Shown: positions 26,689 to 36,554 of the stretch, in pieces | How the letters are laid out: each line of letters opens with the position of its first letter | How positions within the stretch are numbered: the first letter of the stretch is position 1 | The notes under the pieces: model-generated | What the model saw: only the letters and a program-made list of their open reading frames with translations | Told to the model about the DNA's origin: nothing | The model's database searches: none | Made by a program: the position numbers and the translations under genes | Origin: Lachnospiraceae bacterium | GTDB lineage: Bacteria; Bacillota; Clostridia; Lachnospirales; Lachnospiraceae | Direction: 5' to 3' | Length of the DNA stretch: 64,000 nucleotides | Assembly: GCA_009774585.1 (NCBI GenBank) | Contig: VSOA01000001.1 | Span: forward strand, 15,318-79,317

Positions 26689-26717
26689 AATGAGGGTGTC
26701 CCCCGGACATCCTCATT
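26689..26717 (+). other. intercistronic stem-loop between binding protein and GH95
   Basis: 13-bp stem (26689-26701 with 26705-26717, one G-U pair) and a 3-nt loop, followed by TAAAAAAA rather than T. Stem-loops at this position in sugar ABC operons stabilise the binding-protein part of the mRNA or cause partial termination. The gap between stop and next start is 99 bp. Confidence 0.6.
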
Positions 26718-26745
26718 TAAAAAAAGGAAAGGCAGTGTATTCCCG

Positions 26746-29043
26746 ATGCATGTACAGAAACATTTTATCAGAAAAGAAGCCGGAGCACGCTGGCTGGACG
26801 CAACGCCCATGGGAAACGGATTCATGGGGGCAATGGTCTACGGACATACCACAAAGGATAGAATACAGTTGAATGAGGATTCTTTATGGTATGGCAAATT
26901 CAGAGACAGAATCAATCCCAATGCGAAAGAGCATTTGAAGGAGATTCAGGAATTGATTCTTGACAGAAGGTTTGAAGAGGCGGAAGAACTGATGTTCTCC
27001 CACATGGTATCTGTGCCCGGTAATATGAGGAATTTCTCGCCCTTGGGCGAACTTGACCTCGCACTTAATACGGCGCTTCCGTTTCAGATGGGATGGCTGC
27101 CGGAATCCGACGGTGAGAATTATGTATCTGATTTGAATATGGAAGAAGGCATTCTTCGTATTTCCCATGAAGACAAGGGTGTGCGGTATGTAAGGGAAAT
27201 GTTTGTCAGCAATCCCGACAGAGTGCTCTGCATCCGCTTAAAGAGCGATAAGGAGAAGGCAATCCGGCTGGATATGCTGCTCAATCGTGTACCTTTCACA
27301 GACCAGAGACTGCCCGATGACAGAAGACCGGGGAAATTCGTTAGCGCCGGCGTATGGCCAGTGACCAGATGTGAGAAAATTTATACGGAAAACGGACACA
27401 CGCTGATGATGGAGGGGGATGAAAACGGTACGAAATTCGCCTGCGGGCTGACCGTGGTAACGGATGGACGAATCGAAGACTGTTATGCGAAGCTGGTTGC
27501 CCATGAAGCGAGCGAGGTCGTGATTTATCTGGCAGCTTCTACGGACAACAGAGAAGAAGATTACCTCGGCAGTGTGAAGTCCACGCTTACGGCGGCGAGA
27601 GCCAAAGGATATGATGATAGTAAGGCGGCTCATATTGCGGATTTTACTTCTTATATGAAGAGATGTACGCTGGCGATTCCCGAGGATGAGAAAGCGGGAA
27701 TGTATTTCCAGTATGCGAGATATCTGCTCGTATCCGCCGGCAGAGAGGGTTCGACTGCCATGAACCTGCAGGGGATCTGGAATCATGAATTCTGTCCAAG
27801 CTGGGAGAGCAAATATACGACGAATATCAATCTGCAGATGAATTACTGGCCGACAGAAATCTGTAATCTCTCGACGCTCCATGAGCCGCTCTTTGATCTG
27901 ATACATACGGTGCAGATGCGGGGGCGCGATGTGGCGAAGAGGATGTATGGATGCAGGGGAACGATGTGTCATCATAATACCGATATCTACGGTGACTGCG
28001 GTACGCAGGATATGTATGCGGCGGCTGCGTTCTGGCAGATTGGCGGCGCATGGATGGCAATGCATCTGTGGGAGCATTATCTTTTTACATTGGATGAGGA
28101 GTTCTTGAGAAAAGAATATCCCGTGATGGAAGAATTTGCACTTTTCTTCGTGGATTACCTGATTAAGGATAAGGAAGGGTATCTGGTGACCTGTCCTTCC
28201 GTATCTCCGGAGAACAGATTCGTTCTGGAAGACGGATCCGATACGCCAATCTGCGCGGGTCCTACTATGGACAATCAGATTATCAGAGCACTGATGAGAG
28301 CCTGTCTGGAAGCGGCGAAGATACTGGGCATCGAAAGCCCTTATAAGGCGGATTTCAAGAGGATCATCAGAGAACTTCGTCCCAATCAGATTGATTCTAC
28401 CGGCAGATTGAAGGAATGGGCCTTAGAAGAGAAAGAACTTACTCCGGATATGGTACATACTTCTCATCTGTGGGCGGTATATCCGGGAGATGAGATTTCA
28501 TGGAGTAAGGATAAGACAATATATGAAGCGGCAAGAAATTCTTTGGATTCAAGGATCGGGCACGGCGCAAAAGCGACAGGCTGGGGCGGCGCATGGCATA
28601 TCGCATTTTTTGCCAGATTCTTAAACGGCGAGGGCGCGCAGACTGCCATCGAGAGAATGTTTGACAAGAGCCTTACGGAAAGCTTGCTGAACGCCGGATA
28701 TGTATTTCAGATTGACGGGAATCTTGGACTTTTGTCCGGTATGGCGGAATGTCTGCTGCAAAGCCATGTAGGAGTACATTTCCTCCCCGCGCTTCCGCCC
28801 AAGTGGAAGAATGGCAAGGTGAAAGGATTGCGCGCAAGAGGCGGTGTGGAAGTGGATATGGAATGGAAGGACGGATGTATGCAGAAAGCAGAGGTTCGTG
28901 CGGACAAGAGCCGCAGGACGCTGTTTGTGGGCGGCTCTCCTGCGCAGATTATCTGCGGAGGTGAAGAGATTTCATGGGATAAGGAAGAAATCGGGTATTC
29001 TGTGATACTGGAAGCAGGCAAAGCGTATGAATTTGTGTTTTAG
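26746..29043 (+). CDS. family 95 glycoside hydrolase (alpha-L-fucosidase type), copy 2
   Basis: 765 aa, ATG 26746; the purine-rich GGAAAGG is 13-19 bp upstream. Expected to release alpha-1,2-linked L-fucose in the cytoplasm (no signal peptide). GH95 landmarks: TPMGNGFMGAMV and LNEDSLWYG at the N-terminus, NLQGIWNHEF, NINLQMNYWPTE, SPENRF near the catalytic Glu, HTSHLWAVYPG and QIDGNLGLLSG. Fourth gene of the import operon and followed after 23 bp by a GH2. In the fucosylated xyloglucan side chain fucose is the outermost sugar, so this would act first. Confidence 0.92.
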   Translation: MHVQKHFIRKEAGARWLDATPMGNGFMGAMVYGHTTKDRIQLNEDSLWYGKFRDRINPNAKEHLKEIQELILDRRFEEAEELMFSHMVSVPGNMRNFSPLGELDLALNTALPFQMGWLPESDGENYVSDLNMEEGILRISHEDKGVRYVREMFVSNPDRVLCIRLKSDKEKAIRLDMLLNRVPFTDQRLPDDRRPGKFVSAGVWPVTRCEKIYTENGHTLMMEGDENGTKFACGLTVVTDGRIEDCYAKLVAHEASEVVIYLAASTDNREEDYLGSVKSTLTAARAKGYDDSKAAHIADFTSYMKRCTLAIPEDEKAGMYFQYARYLLVSAGREGSTAMNLQGIWNHEFCPSWESKYTTNINLQMNYWPTEICNLSTLHEPLFDLIHTVQMRGRDVAKRMYGCRGTMCHHNTDIYGDCGTQDMYAAAAFWQIGGAWMAMHLWEHYLFTLDEEFLRKEYPVMEEFALFFVDYLIKDKEGYLVTCPSVSPENRFVLEDGSDTPICAGPTMDNQIIRALMRACLEAAKILGIESPYKADFKRIIRELRPNQIDSTGRLKEWALEEKELTPDMVHTSHLWAVYPGDEISWSKDKTIYEAARNSLDSRIGHGAKATGWGGAWHIAFFARFLNGEGAQTAIERMFDKSLTESLLNAGYVFQIDGNLGLLSGMAECLLQSHVGVHFLPALPPKWKNGKVKGLRARGGVEVDMEWKDGCMQKAEVRADKSRRTLFVGGSPAQIICGGEEISWDKEEIGYSVILEAGKAYEFVF

Positions 29044-29066
29044 GCGAAAATAGGAGACGGACAGGT

Positions 29067-31502
29067 ATGGAACAGGGACAGAAAATCTTAATCAATCAAG
29101 ACTGGAAATTTATGCATGGTGATTTTCCGGAGGCGAAAGAACCGGAATATGACGACAGTAAATGGTATGATATCGGAATTCCGCATTCTTTTGGCATTCC
29201 GTACTTCATGGAGAAGCAATTTTATATAGGATACGGATGCTACCGCAAATGGCTGCAGATAGAGGAAGGCTTTGATACGAAGAAGTTGTATCTGGAATTT
29301 CAGGCAAGTTTTCAGGATACGGAAGTGTATGTGAACGGAGAACTTGCAGGCACGCATAAAGGCGGTTATACGGCATTTTTGATAGAGATTACTTCATTTG
29401 TACACGCCGGAGCCAACTTAGTTTTTGTGCGTGTGAACAATCTGTGGAATGCGAGAATCGCGCCAAGGGGCGGCGAGCATGTCTTCAACGGCGGTATTTA
29501 CAGGGACGTGAGTCTGATTGTGAAGGAGAAAGTGCACGTAGCGTGGTATGGTACCCGCGTGACGACGCCGGAGGTGTCCGCAGACAAAGCGCGTATCGTG
29601 GCGGAGACGGAAGTGGAGAATACTTCTGACGTGCAGGCGGACGGCAGATTGGAATCCATTCTTCTCTATCAAGGAGAAGAGGTGGGCAGAATGGAGAGTG
29701 TGTTTTCCATTGCGCCAGCGAGTATGCCTAAGATGGTGCAGGAGCAGTCTGTTGCCAACCCGAAGCTCTGGCATCCGGATACGCCGAATCTGTATACTAT
29801 GGTCAGCAAGGTATATTTGAACGATGAACTTGTGGACACTTGTGAGACGGTATTTGGCATTCGGTATTTTGAGTTTACGGCTGATAAGGGCTTCTTCTTA
29901 AATGGAGCGCATTACGATATTCATGGCGCGAATGTGCATCAGGACCAGGCGGGCTGGTCGGATGCCGTGACGCATACGGCTATTGCGAGAGATATCGCTA
30001 TGGTGAAGGAATGCGGGATGAATTTCATCCGCGGTTCTCATTATCCTCATCATCCGTATTTTGCTAAGGAATGTGACAGACAGGGCCTCCTCTTCTGGTC
30101 GGAGAACTGTTTCTGGGGAACCGGGGGAGCAAAAGAAGAGGGCTACTGGACGGCGAGCGCTTATCCTGTGAACGAGGAAGATGAAGAGGAATTTGAAGCA
30201 AGCTGTATGCAGACGCTTAGGGAGATGATTCTGGTGAACCGTAATCATCCCAGTATCATTGTGTGGAGTATGTGCAACGAGCCGTTTTTCTCATCTCTGG
30301 AGGTACTCGACAAGGCGCGGGCGCTTGTTAGAAAATTAGTAGAGTACAGTCACGAACTGGATGATTCCCGACCGGCAGCGGTGGGCGGTGCGCAGAGAGG
30401 CGGTTTCGATGCTCTAGGTGATATTGCGGGATACAATGGAGACGGCGCATCTATCTTCCACAATCCCGGGTTCCCGAATTTTGTATCCGAGTACGGAAGC
30501 AGTGTGCTGGACCGCCCGGGTGAGTTTATTCACCGATACAGAGACGGTGTGGAAGAGGATTATCCGTGGAGAAGCGGCAAGTGCTTATGGTGCGCATTCC
30601 ACCACGGCAGTATCCTCGGCAATATGGGACATATGGGGATGATTGACTATTACAGACTGCCTTTGGATACATGGTATTGGTATCGCGAGAATCTGGCAGG
30701 CGTTCCGCGTCCGGAGATACCGAAGGCTGGGGAACCTCATAGAATCCGTCTGACGGCGAGCAGTCTTACCATGAAATGTGACGGTACGGAGGATGTGAAG
30801 ATTACGGCGGAAGTGCTGAATGAAGAGGGCGAGAGAATTGACTGTAATCCGCAGATAGAACTTACGGTCGTTTCCGGTCCCGGCAGATTTCCGACCGGCA
30901 GGATATTTACGTTGTCGTCAGAGAAGGAGAATCTGATTCAGGGGGCTGGCGCTATTACGCTTCGCGCTTATGACGGCGGTGAGACGATAGTGCGCGCAGT
31001 CTGCGAAGGCGTGCATGGCGATGAAATTAGGATTCAGGTAATCGGCGAGGAAGCGCAGGAAGGATGCGCGCGTGTAGAACTTCTGCCTCCGCCCTATGTG
31101 TGTGATGAACCCAAGCGCAAGAAGCTTGACAATATTGCCATCAACCGCCCTGTATTCTGCACGAGTGCATTGGAAGCGCATCCGGCGCGGAATGTGACGA
31201 ACGGTGATATGACGATGTATTGGCGCCCGGCAGAAGAGGATACGGAGCGCATGGTATTGGTGGATCTGGAAGGTACGAAGGAGATTCAAAGCGTGACGGT
31301 TGTCTTTGCGGAAGTGACGAATGCAGAGTATGAGATTCTGTTAACGGATGACCGGAAGACATATCGCAGCGTCTATACCTCGGAGAAGCTTAATATTGAT
31401 AATTATCTGACGGTTCGTCTGCCGGGGGAGAAGACGAGATATGTCTGCGTGAGATTTCCTAAGAAAGCTGTTGGCGTGTATAAGGTGGAAGTGTTTGCTT
31501 AA
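29067..31502 (+). CDS. family 2 glycoside hydrolase (beta-galactosidase type) with C-terminal F5/8-type domain
   Basis: 811 aa, ATG after GGAGACGGACAGGT. Order: GH2 jelly-roll (1-170), immunoglobulin-like domain (175-275), TIM barrel (280-560) with acid/base Glu405 in MCNEPF and nucleophile Glu475 in VSEYGSS, an Ig-like domain (about 580-680), and an F5/8 type C (discoidin) domain (about 695-811) with INRPVFCTS and KEIQSVTVVF. No signal peptide. Activity is probably exo-beta-galactosidase; beta-glucuronidase or beta-mannosidase cannot be excluded. It lies between GH95 and GH31 in the import operon, which fits galactose in second position of the side chain. Confidence 0.88.
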   Translation: MEQGQKILINQDWKFMHGDFPEAKEPEYDDSKWYDIGIPHSFGIPYFMEKQFYIGYGCYRKWLQIEEGFDTKKLYLEFQASFQDTEVYVNGELAGTHKGGYTAFLIEITSFVHAGANLVFVRVNNLWNARIAPRGGEHVFNGGIYRDVSLIVKEKVHVAWYGTRVTTPEVSADKARIVAETEVENTSDVQADGRLESILLYQGEEVGRMESVFSIAPASMPKMVQEQSVANPKLWHPDTPNLYTMVSKVYLNDELVDTCETVFGIRYFEFTADKGFFLNGAHYDIHGANVHQDQAGWSDAVTHTAIARDIAMVKECGMNFIRGSHYPHHPYFAKECDRQGLLFWSENCFWGTGGAKEEGYWTASAYPVNEEDEEEFEASCMQTLREMILVNRNHPSIIVWSMCNEPFFSSLEVLDKARALVRKLVEYSHELDDSRPAAVGGAQRGGFDALGDIAGYNGDGASIFHNPGFPNFVSEYGSSVLDRPGEFIHRYRDGVEEDYPWRSGKCLWCAFHHGSILGNMGHMGMIDYYRLPLDTWYWYRENLAGVPRPEIPKAGEPHRIRLTASSLTMKCDGTEDVKITAEVLNEEGERIDCNPQIELTVVSGPGRFPTGRIFTLSSEKENLIQGAGAITLRAYDGGETIVRAVCEGVHGDEIRIQVIGEEAQEGCARVELLPPPYVCDEPKRKKLDNIAINRPVFCTSALEAHPARNVTNGDMTMYWRPAEEDTERMVLVDLEGTKEIQSVTVVFAEVTNAEYEILLTDDRKTYRSVYTSEKLNIDNYLTVRLPGEKTRYVCVRFPKKAVGVYKVEVFA

Positions 31503-31517
31503 GAGGAGGAAAAGGAA

Positions 31518-33929
31518 ATGTTGGATGTGATATCCCCCAAATGCAGGTTGATTACAAAGGTTTACAGGGAAGGAAACGGCCTATACCTGACGGCGGAGGC
31601 AGGACTTCTAAGATTGCTGCCTGAGAAGGAGGGCATTGTGCGGGTCTCTTTTACGGACAAGGAAAATTTCACTGAAGGTCAGGGCAGGCATATCAAAGAT
31701 CTGTCAGAGATGAGATTTGCAGATGAGGGAGAGGATGCCTGCAGTCTTGAAGGGGTGTGGAACTACAAAGAGACAGAGAATGAGATTTGCCTGTATACGA
31801 AAGCGCTCAGTGTAAATGTAAACCGCAGGAGCGGCTCGATACGTTTCTGCAAGGCGGATGGCAGCATATTGCTTGCGGAAGCAGATCAAGAGAGCAGGAC
31901 GCTTGAGGAGTTTGACTGCTATCGCACGGTAATCAATGAAAATACAAGAGTAGAAGAGGTGCAGACTCCGGATGGTGTCAAGCGTCTGATCAAAGAGGCG
32001 GACAAGGAGTTTGCCGGCAAACTTTATCATACTACGCTGCATCTTAAGTTTGCAGACGGAGAAAAACTGTACGGACTGGGACAGGCGGAGGAAGGAGTGT
32101 GGAATCTGCGCGGCACCACCCAGTATCTTCATCAGGCGAATTTGAAAATTGCCGTACCGGTACTGCTCTCAAGTAAGGGATGGGGTATTATGCTGTCTAC
32201 CCAGAGTCCTGCCGTATTTCAGGATACGGCTTACGGTTCTTATCTGCATACGGAAGCGGATGAATATCTGGATTATTATTTCCTGACGGGGGAGACACTA
32301 AAGTGCGTGGTTAAAGGCATTCGGGAACTTACCGGCAGGGCGGTGATGCTGCCGAAATGGGCTTTCGGATATATTCAGTCCCAAGAGCGGTATGAGACAG
32401 CGAAAGAACTGATAGATACGGCGCAGGAATTCCGTGACCGGAAGCTGGGGCTCGATTGTCTGGTGCTTGATTGGATGAGCTGGCAAGGTAATCTCTGGGG
32501 ACAGAAGACTTTGGATGAGACGAGATTTCCCAATCCTCATGAGATGATAGAGAAACTGCATGAAAAGCAGGTACACTTTATGATCTCTATCTGGCCCAAT
32601 ATGACTACAATAAGCGATAACTATCAGGAATTTTCCAAGAAGGGCTGCCTGCTTCCTGCAAGTGAAGTGTATGACGCCTTTCGTGAAGAAGGAAGAAAGT
32701 TATACTGGGAACAGACTGAAAGAGGGCTTTTCGCACATGGCGTAGATGCATGGTGGTGTGATTCCAGCGAACCGATTACCCCGGAATGGGGCAGAAGTCA
32801 TAAGCCGGAACCGGGAGAGGCGTATCGGGATTTCGTGGAAAATGCCGCAAATTGTATGCCGATCGAGCAGGCCAATGCGTATGGTCTTTACCATGCGAAA
32901 GCTATATATGATGGACAAAGAGGCAGCACCGATGCGAAGAGAGTGACGAATCTGACGCGAAACGGGTATCTGGGCAGTCAGAAATACGGTACAATTCTCT
33001 GGTCCGGAGATACCTATGCAAGCTGGGAGACTCTGAAAAAGCAGATTGTGGCAGGACTGCAGTTCACCGTAACCGGACTGCCTTACTGGACGCTTGATAT
33101 AGGTGCATTCTTCGTAAAGAACGGAACGCCTTGGTTCTGGAAGGGTGAGTATGAGAAGGGCAATGAGGATTTGGGTTATAGAGAATTGTATACAAGGTGG
33201 TTCCAGTATGGCGCATTTCTGCCAATATTCAGAAGCCACGGAACGGATTGTCGTAGGGAGCCGTGGCATTTTGGCAAAGCGGGCGAGCTTTTCTATGAGG
33301 CGATTGCGGCGGCAATCCGCTTGAGATACCGTCTGCTTCCGTACCTGTATTCTCTGGCGGGAGCAGTATGGAGAGAGCATGACACCATCATGCGGCCGCT
33401 TGTATTTGATTTTCCGTCAGATGAGAAAGCGTGCGGGATATCCGATGAGTATATGGTAGGACCGTCTCTTCTTGTGTGTCCTGTGACAACGCCCATGTAC
33501 TATCTGGCAGACAGTGTGCCGGTGGACAATGCATCCTACACCAGACAAGTGTATCTGCCGGCAGGAAGTGATTGGTATGACCTTCGCACGAATGAAAAAT
33601 ATGCGGGCGGACAAGAGATTGCCGCGACAGCGGATATTGCGGGGATTCCCGTATATGCGCGCGCGGGTGCAGTTGTGCCTATGATGGAACCGGGCGTAAG
33701 TACGCAGGATATGGAAGGGAAGGATATCTGCCTGAAAGTATATCCCGGTGCGGACGGCGCGTTCACATTGTATGAGGATGCCGGAGACGGCTACGGGTAT
33801 GAGAACGGAGAGTATTGTCTCACTCATATCACCTACAGTGAGAACGACGGCAAGGTATCTATGGTATCGGAAGGTGATACCGTATGGCGTAAGGGCGAAC
33901 TGAAGGTGGAGATTGTCTCTGCTTCATGA
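31518..33929 (+). CDS. family 31 glycoside hydrolase (alpha-xylosidase type)
   Basis: 803 aa, ATG after AGAGGAGGAAAAGGAA. GH31 retaining enzyme: N-terminal beta domain with LYGLGQAEEG, barrel with nucleophile Asp415 (WWCDSSEP) and acid/base Asp498 (LWSGDTYAS), FRSHGTDCRREPW, and C-terminal beta domains (VYARAGAVVPM, LYEDAGDGYGYENGEY). WWCDSSEP resembles the (D)-x-x-E-P type of alpha-xylosidases rather than the WxDMNE of alpha-glucosidases, so release of alpha-1,6-linked xylose is favoured. The last 4 bp overlap the DsbD-like gene. Confidence 0.88.
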   Translation: MLDVISPKCRLITKVYREGNGLYLTAEAGLLRLLPEKEGIVRVSFTDKENFTEGQGRHIKDLSEMRFADEGEDACSLEGVWNYKETENEICLYTKALSVNVNRRSGSIRFCKADGSILLAEADQESRTLEEFDCYRTVINENTRVEEVQTPDGVKRLIKEADKEFAGKLYHTTLHLKFADGEKLYGLGQAEEGVWNLRGTTQYLHQANLKIAVPVLLSSKGWGIMLSTQSPAVFQDTAYGSYLHTEADEYLDYYFLTGETLKCVVKGIRELTGRAVMLPKWAFGYIQSQERYETAKELIDTAQEFRDRKLGLDCLVLDWMSWQGNLWGQKTLDETRFPNPHEMIEKLHEKQVHFMISIWPNMTTISDNYQEFSKKGCLLPASEVYDAFREEGRKLYWEQTERGLFAHGVDAWWCDSSEPITPEWGRSHKPEPGEAYRDFVENAANCMPIEQANAYGLYHAKAIYDGQRGSTDAKRVTNLTRNGYLGSQKYGTILWSGDTYASWETLKKQIVAGLQFTVTGLPYWTLDIGAFFVKNGTPWFWKGEYEKGNEDLGYRELYTRWFQYGAFLPIFRSHGTDCRREPWHFGKAGELFYEAIAAAIRLRYRLLPYLYSLAGAVWREHDTIMRPLVFDFPSDEKACGISDEYMVGPSLLVCPVTTPMYYLADSVPVDNASYTRQVYLPAGSDWYDLRTNEKYAGGQEIAATADIAGIPVYARAGAVVPMMEPGVSTQDMEGKDICLKVYPGADGAFTLYEDAGDGYGYENGEYCLTHITYSENDGKVSMVSEGDTVWRKGELKVEIVSAS

Positions 33930-35569
33930 GCGGTCAGGTCAAGAAACACGCAACGATAAGTGAAGGATTAAGATTTATGAGAGAGAACACCACAAAATGG
34001 ATTGTGGCAATTGGGATCATAGTGTTTATACTTTTGGGGGCAGGAATTTTGCAGGGAACTGATGCAGGGTTTCGGTCCCTATTTCCCAAGGGATCTGCCG
34101 GGGAGCAAAATACTGTCGGGATAAGCGTAGAATTTTTTTATTTCAATGGTTGCGAGACCTGCAGGGAATATCAGAAGTTTGAACAGGAATTTGAACAGAG
34201 GCTGCGGGATGCAGGTATTACGGAGCCGATTACCTGTACCTTCTATAATGCATTCCACGAATCCGAGCGGGAGTATATAAGTAAACGTATGGAAGAATTG
34301 GGTGTTCCTTACGATATGTCAGGACTTCCGGCGGCTTTGGTGAACGGCAGATTATATCAGGGAACTTATGGCGAAATCGGTGATAAGGCGTCCGCAGATA
34401 TTCCGGAGGACGGTATAAGGGAGAGGTCTGCTGGAGAAGGACAAGAAAGAACGATGTCAGGAAATGAAACGACGGATACCGAACTCTTCCTCTTTACGAC
34501 TTATGCTTGTGACAACTGTAGCAAAGTCAAAGAATATCTTAACGAAGAATTCGGAGACGGTGCAGCCATCAGTGTAGTATCAGGTGAAGAAAGCATCTTA
34601 TCCAATGTTTATGTGACAGAGCTCAATATTATGGAAGAGGGGAATCTTGCCCTGCTTGATACCTTCATGGAAGAATACGCAGTGCCGGATGATCTGCGAC
34701 AAGTGCCGATTTTGTTCTATGCGGAAGGTTTTTTGTCCGGAGAGGAGAATATTAAAGAGAATCTCATGGAAGAATTGTGCGACGGAGCCGGACTTGGATT
34801 TGCAAGAGACAAGCGGGAAAGTCCGGACGCGGTTGAAACGGGGATGGAACAAGGGTGGTCTCAGATTCCAAGGCTTTTCATGACAGGTCTTATAAATGGC
34901 GTCAATCCTTGTGCAGCATCCATGCTCCTGATGGTGCTGTCAATCCTTTTGGTGACGAAGAAATTTTTCCTGCGGGGGAGTCTCTTGTATTTGGCCGGCA
35001 AAGTGACGGCTTATATGATGATGGGACTGGGAGCGTTTGGATTGTTCCAAGTGGTGCAGGAAGCTGTATTTGTGCGAGTACAAAGGGGTATCGAGACTGT
35101 CTTTGCAGCAGCAGCTCTTGGTTTATGCCTGCTTAATCTGTATGATTTCTGGAATACGCGGAAGAAACAGTACGGTAAAGTCGTAGTACAGCTTCCCGGG
35201 AAACTGCGCAAGTGGAATCACAATATGATCGAGAAGCTGAAAAACGTATCGCCGAAACGGATGCTCCCTGCAGTGTTCCTGCTGGGACTGGTGATTTCGG
35301 CGGGAGAATTCTTCTGCACGGGGCAGTTGTATGTGGCTTCTATTTTTATCCTGTTAAAGCAGGGGCAGCAGGAGTTTCTGACGGTTGCAATGTTGCTGCT
35401 TGTATATGTGCTTGCTATGTGCATTCCGCAGTTGGTATTGATTTTGGTGATTTATAGAAGTAAGAATTTGCTGTCTGCGTCCAGATTTGCACTGGAGGGG
35501 ATGCCTGTGGTGAAATTAATCTATGCGGGCGTATTTCTTGCGTTATTTTTCCTTCTGCTGTATGCGTAA
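33926..35569 (+). CDS. DsbD/CcdA-like membrane protein with two thioredoxin-like domains
   Basis: 547 aa, start overlapping the GH31 stop (ATGA). Anchor at about residues 23-45. Two thioredoxin-like regions: FYFNGCETC (about residue 70-78) and FTTYACDNC (about 187-195), each with a C-x-x-C pair. The C-terminal third (about 310-547) has six or so membrane segments with Cys in GVNPCAAS and in EFFCTGQ, the two cysteines that CcdA/DsbD use to pass electrons across the membrane. It would deliver reducing power to an outside disulfide. Translational coupling to a cytosolic glycosidase is surprising; the binding protein or another exported protein may be the client (inference). No terminator is seen after the stop. 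Confidence 0.8.
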   Translation: MSGQVKKHATISEGLRFMRENTTKWIVAIGIIVFILLGAGILQGTDAGFRSLFPKGSAGEQNTVGISVEFFYFNGCETCREYQKFEQEFEQRLRDAGITEPITCTFYNAFHESEREYISKRMEELGVPYDMSGLPAALVNGRLYQGTYGEIGDKASADIPEDGIRERSAGEGQERTMSGNETTDTELFLFTTYACDNCSKVKEYLNEEFGDGAAISVVSGEESILSNVYVTELNIMEEGNLALLDTFMEEYAVPDDLRQVPILFYAEGFLSGEENIKENLMEELCDGAGLGFARDKRESPDAVETGMEQGWSQIPRLFMTGLINGVNPCAASMLLMVLSILLVTKKFFLRGSLLYLAGKVTAYMMMGLGAFGLFQVVQEAVFVRVQRGIETVFAAAALGLCLLNLYDFWNTRKKQYGKVVVQLPGKLRKWNHNMIEKLKNVSPKRMLPAVFLLGLVISAGEFFCTGQLYVASIFILLKQGQQEFLTVAMLLLVYVLAMCIPQLVLILVIYRSKNLLSASRFALEGMPVVKLIYAGVFLALFFLLLYA

Positions 35570-35641
35570 GCATCTTGTAATGCGGTGGAATAAAGTACCT
35601 GCCTGTCGCAGCCTTTCTGCCAACAATATTGGAGAAGTAAC

Positions 35642-35938
35642 TTATTTATAATAGAAAGCCGCGTGGGTGATTTCTATTCCCATATATTCAGAAAGTAAAG
35701 AGAGCCATTCCGGGGGCATATCGCCCTGCAAAGCGGGAATGGCTTCTTCCAATTCTGCAAGGAGCCGTACACGGACAGCGTCCCTGTGGATAAAGCAGGG
35801 ATTGGCATCATCGAAGAACTCGATGCTCTTTGCGATGATCAGTTCTTCTGCAAGAGGCAGATCGTTCCAAGGTCCCTGATAGAGTTCAGTATGATCTGCG
35901 GATAATGTGACGTATATTTTTTTCTTGTGTCCAAACAT
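35642..35938 (-). CDS. hypothetical 98-aa protein
   Basis: Start chosen at complement 35938 (MFGHKKKIYVTLSA) because AAAGGA lies 7 bp upstream on the minus strand; the frame also stays open to an ATG at 36037 with a worse-spaced site, which would give 131 aa. Small acidic protein with no membrane segment; the end is MGIEITHAAFYYK. No family recognised. It is last in the minus-strand cluster after fucU (123 bp gap) and faces the DsbD-like gene tail to tail. Confidence 0.55.
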   Translation of the reverse strand: MFGHKKKIYVTLSADHTELYQGPWNDLPLAEELIIAKSIEFFDDANPCFIHRDAVRVRLLAELEEAIPALQGDMPPEWLSLLSEYMGIEITHAAFYYK

Positions 35939-36061
35939 GAGAAGGTCCTTTCGTGCTGTATTGAGGATTGCCGGGAAGCGGGTCGGGGCCGCCGTTTCAT
36001 GATTTATCAATCCTTCAAGCGACAGCCCCTTTGACATAACTTATATCATTGTCCTTTTACG

Positions 36062-36502
36062 TTACGGACAAACAACGCCCTTTTGCAGCATGATATTGGC
36101 ATACAGCGCTTCTTCTCCGGTGGCGATGACAGCATAAGCGCTGCGCGCCTCCTCATAAAACGCAAAACGTTCTATTTCCCCGATGACTGCAGCGCCTCTT
36201 TCATCGGCGGCATTTACAATCTTTCGGTATTCATCCCAGATGGGCGTCTTAACCGGGTCGCCTTTCATCACCTGCATCAGATTGAAAGGTTTCTCCACAT
36301 AAGTATCCAGCGGAAATAATTGTAGAATGGCTTCCAGTATCTCACAAGTTCCATGGCCGTCCATCCGTATTACAACAGCATCCTTGCCGATACTCTCGGC
36401 AGGAAAGTTACCGTCTGCGATGACGAGTCTGTCGCTGTGTCCCATTTCGCAAAGCACTTTCAGAAGCTGTGGTGATAATATTTTCGGAATTCCTTTCAGC
36501 AT
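36062..36502 (-). CDS. fucU: RbsD/FucU-family sugar mutarotase, probably L-fucose mutarotase
   Basis: 146 aa, ATG with AAAGGAG upstream on the minus strand. Interconverts alpha and beta anomers of fucose. Motifs of the family: GHSDRLVIADGNFP near the N-terminus (with the catalytic His) and IRMDGHGTCEILEAIL; residues EIERFAFYEEA near 105-115 and the YANIMLQKGV end are FucU-like. Next to GH95 genes a fucose role is favoured over ribose (RbsD). Third gene of the minus-strand cluster led by the zinc dehydrogenase. Confidence 0.85.
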   Translation of the reverse strand: MLKGIPKILSPQLLKVLCEMGHSDRLVIADGNFPAESIGKDAVVIRMDGHGTCEILEAILQLFPLDTYVEKPFNLMQVMKGDPVKTPIWDEYRKIVNAADERGAAVIGEIERFAFYEEARSAYAVIATGEEALYANIMLQKGVVCP

Positions 36503-36554
36503 AAATGCGCTCCTTTTCTACTTAATAATGTTTTGTTTCTACGATCCCAATTTG

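Noticed and set aside
27238..28077. Minus-strand 279-codon open frame
   Set aside because: Lies fully inside the GH95 copy 2 gene, has shadow-type composition (rich in Arg, His, Ile) and no ribosome site.
32700..33380. Minus-strand 226-codon open frame
   Set aside because: Antisense to the GH31 gene around its catalytic Asp; no homology look.
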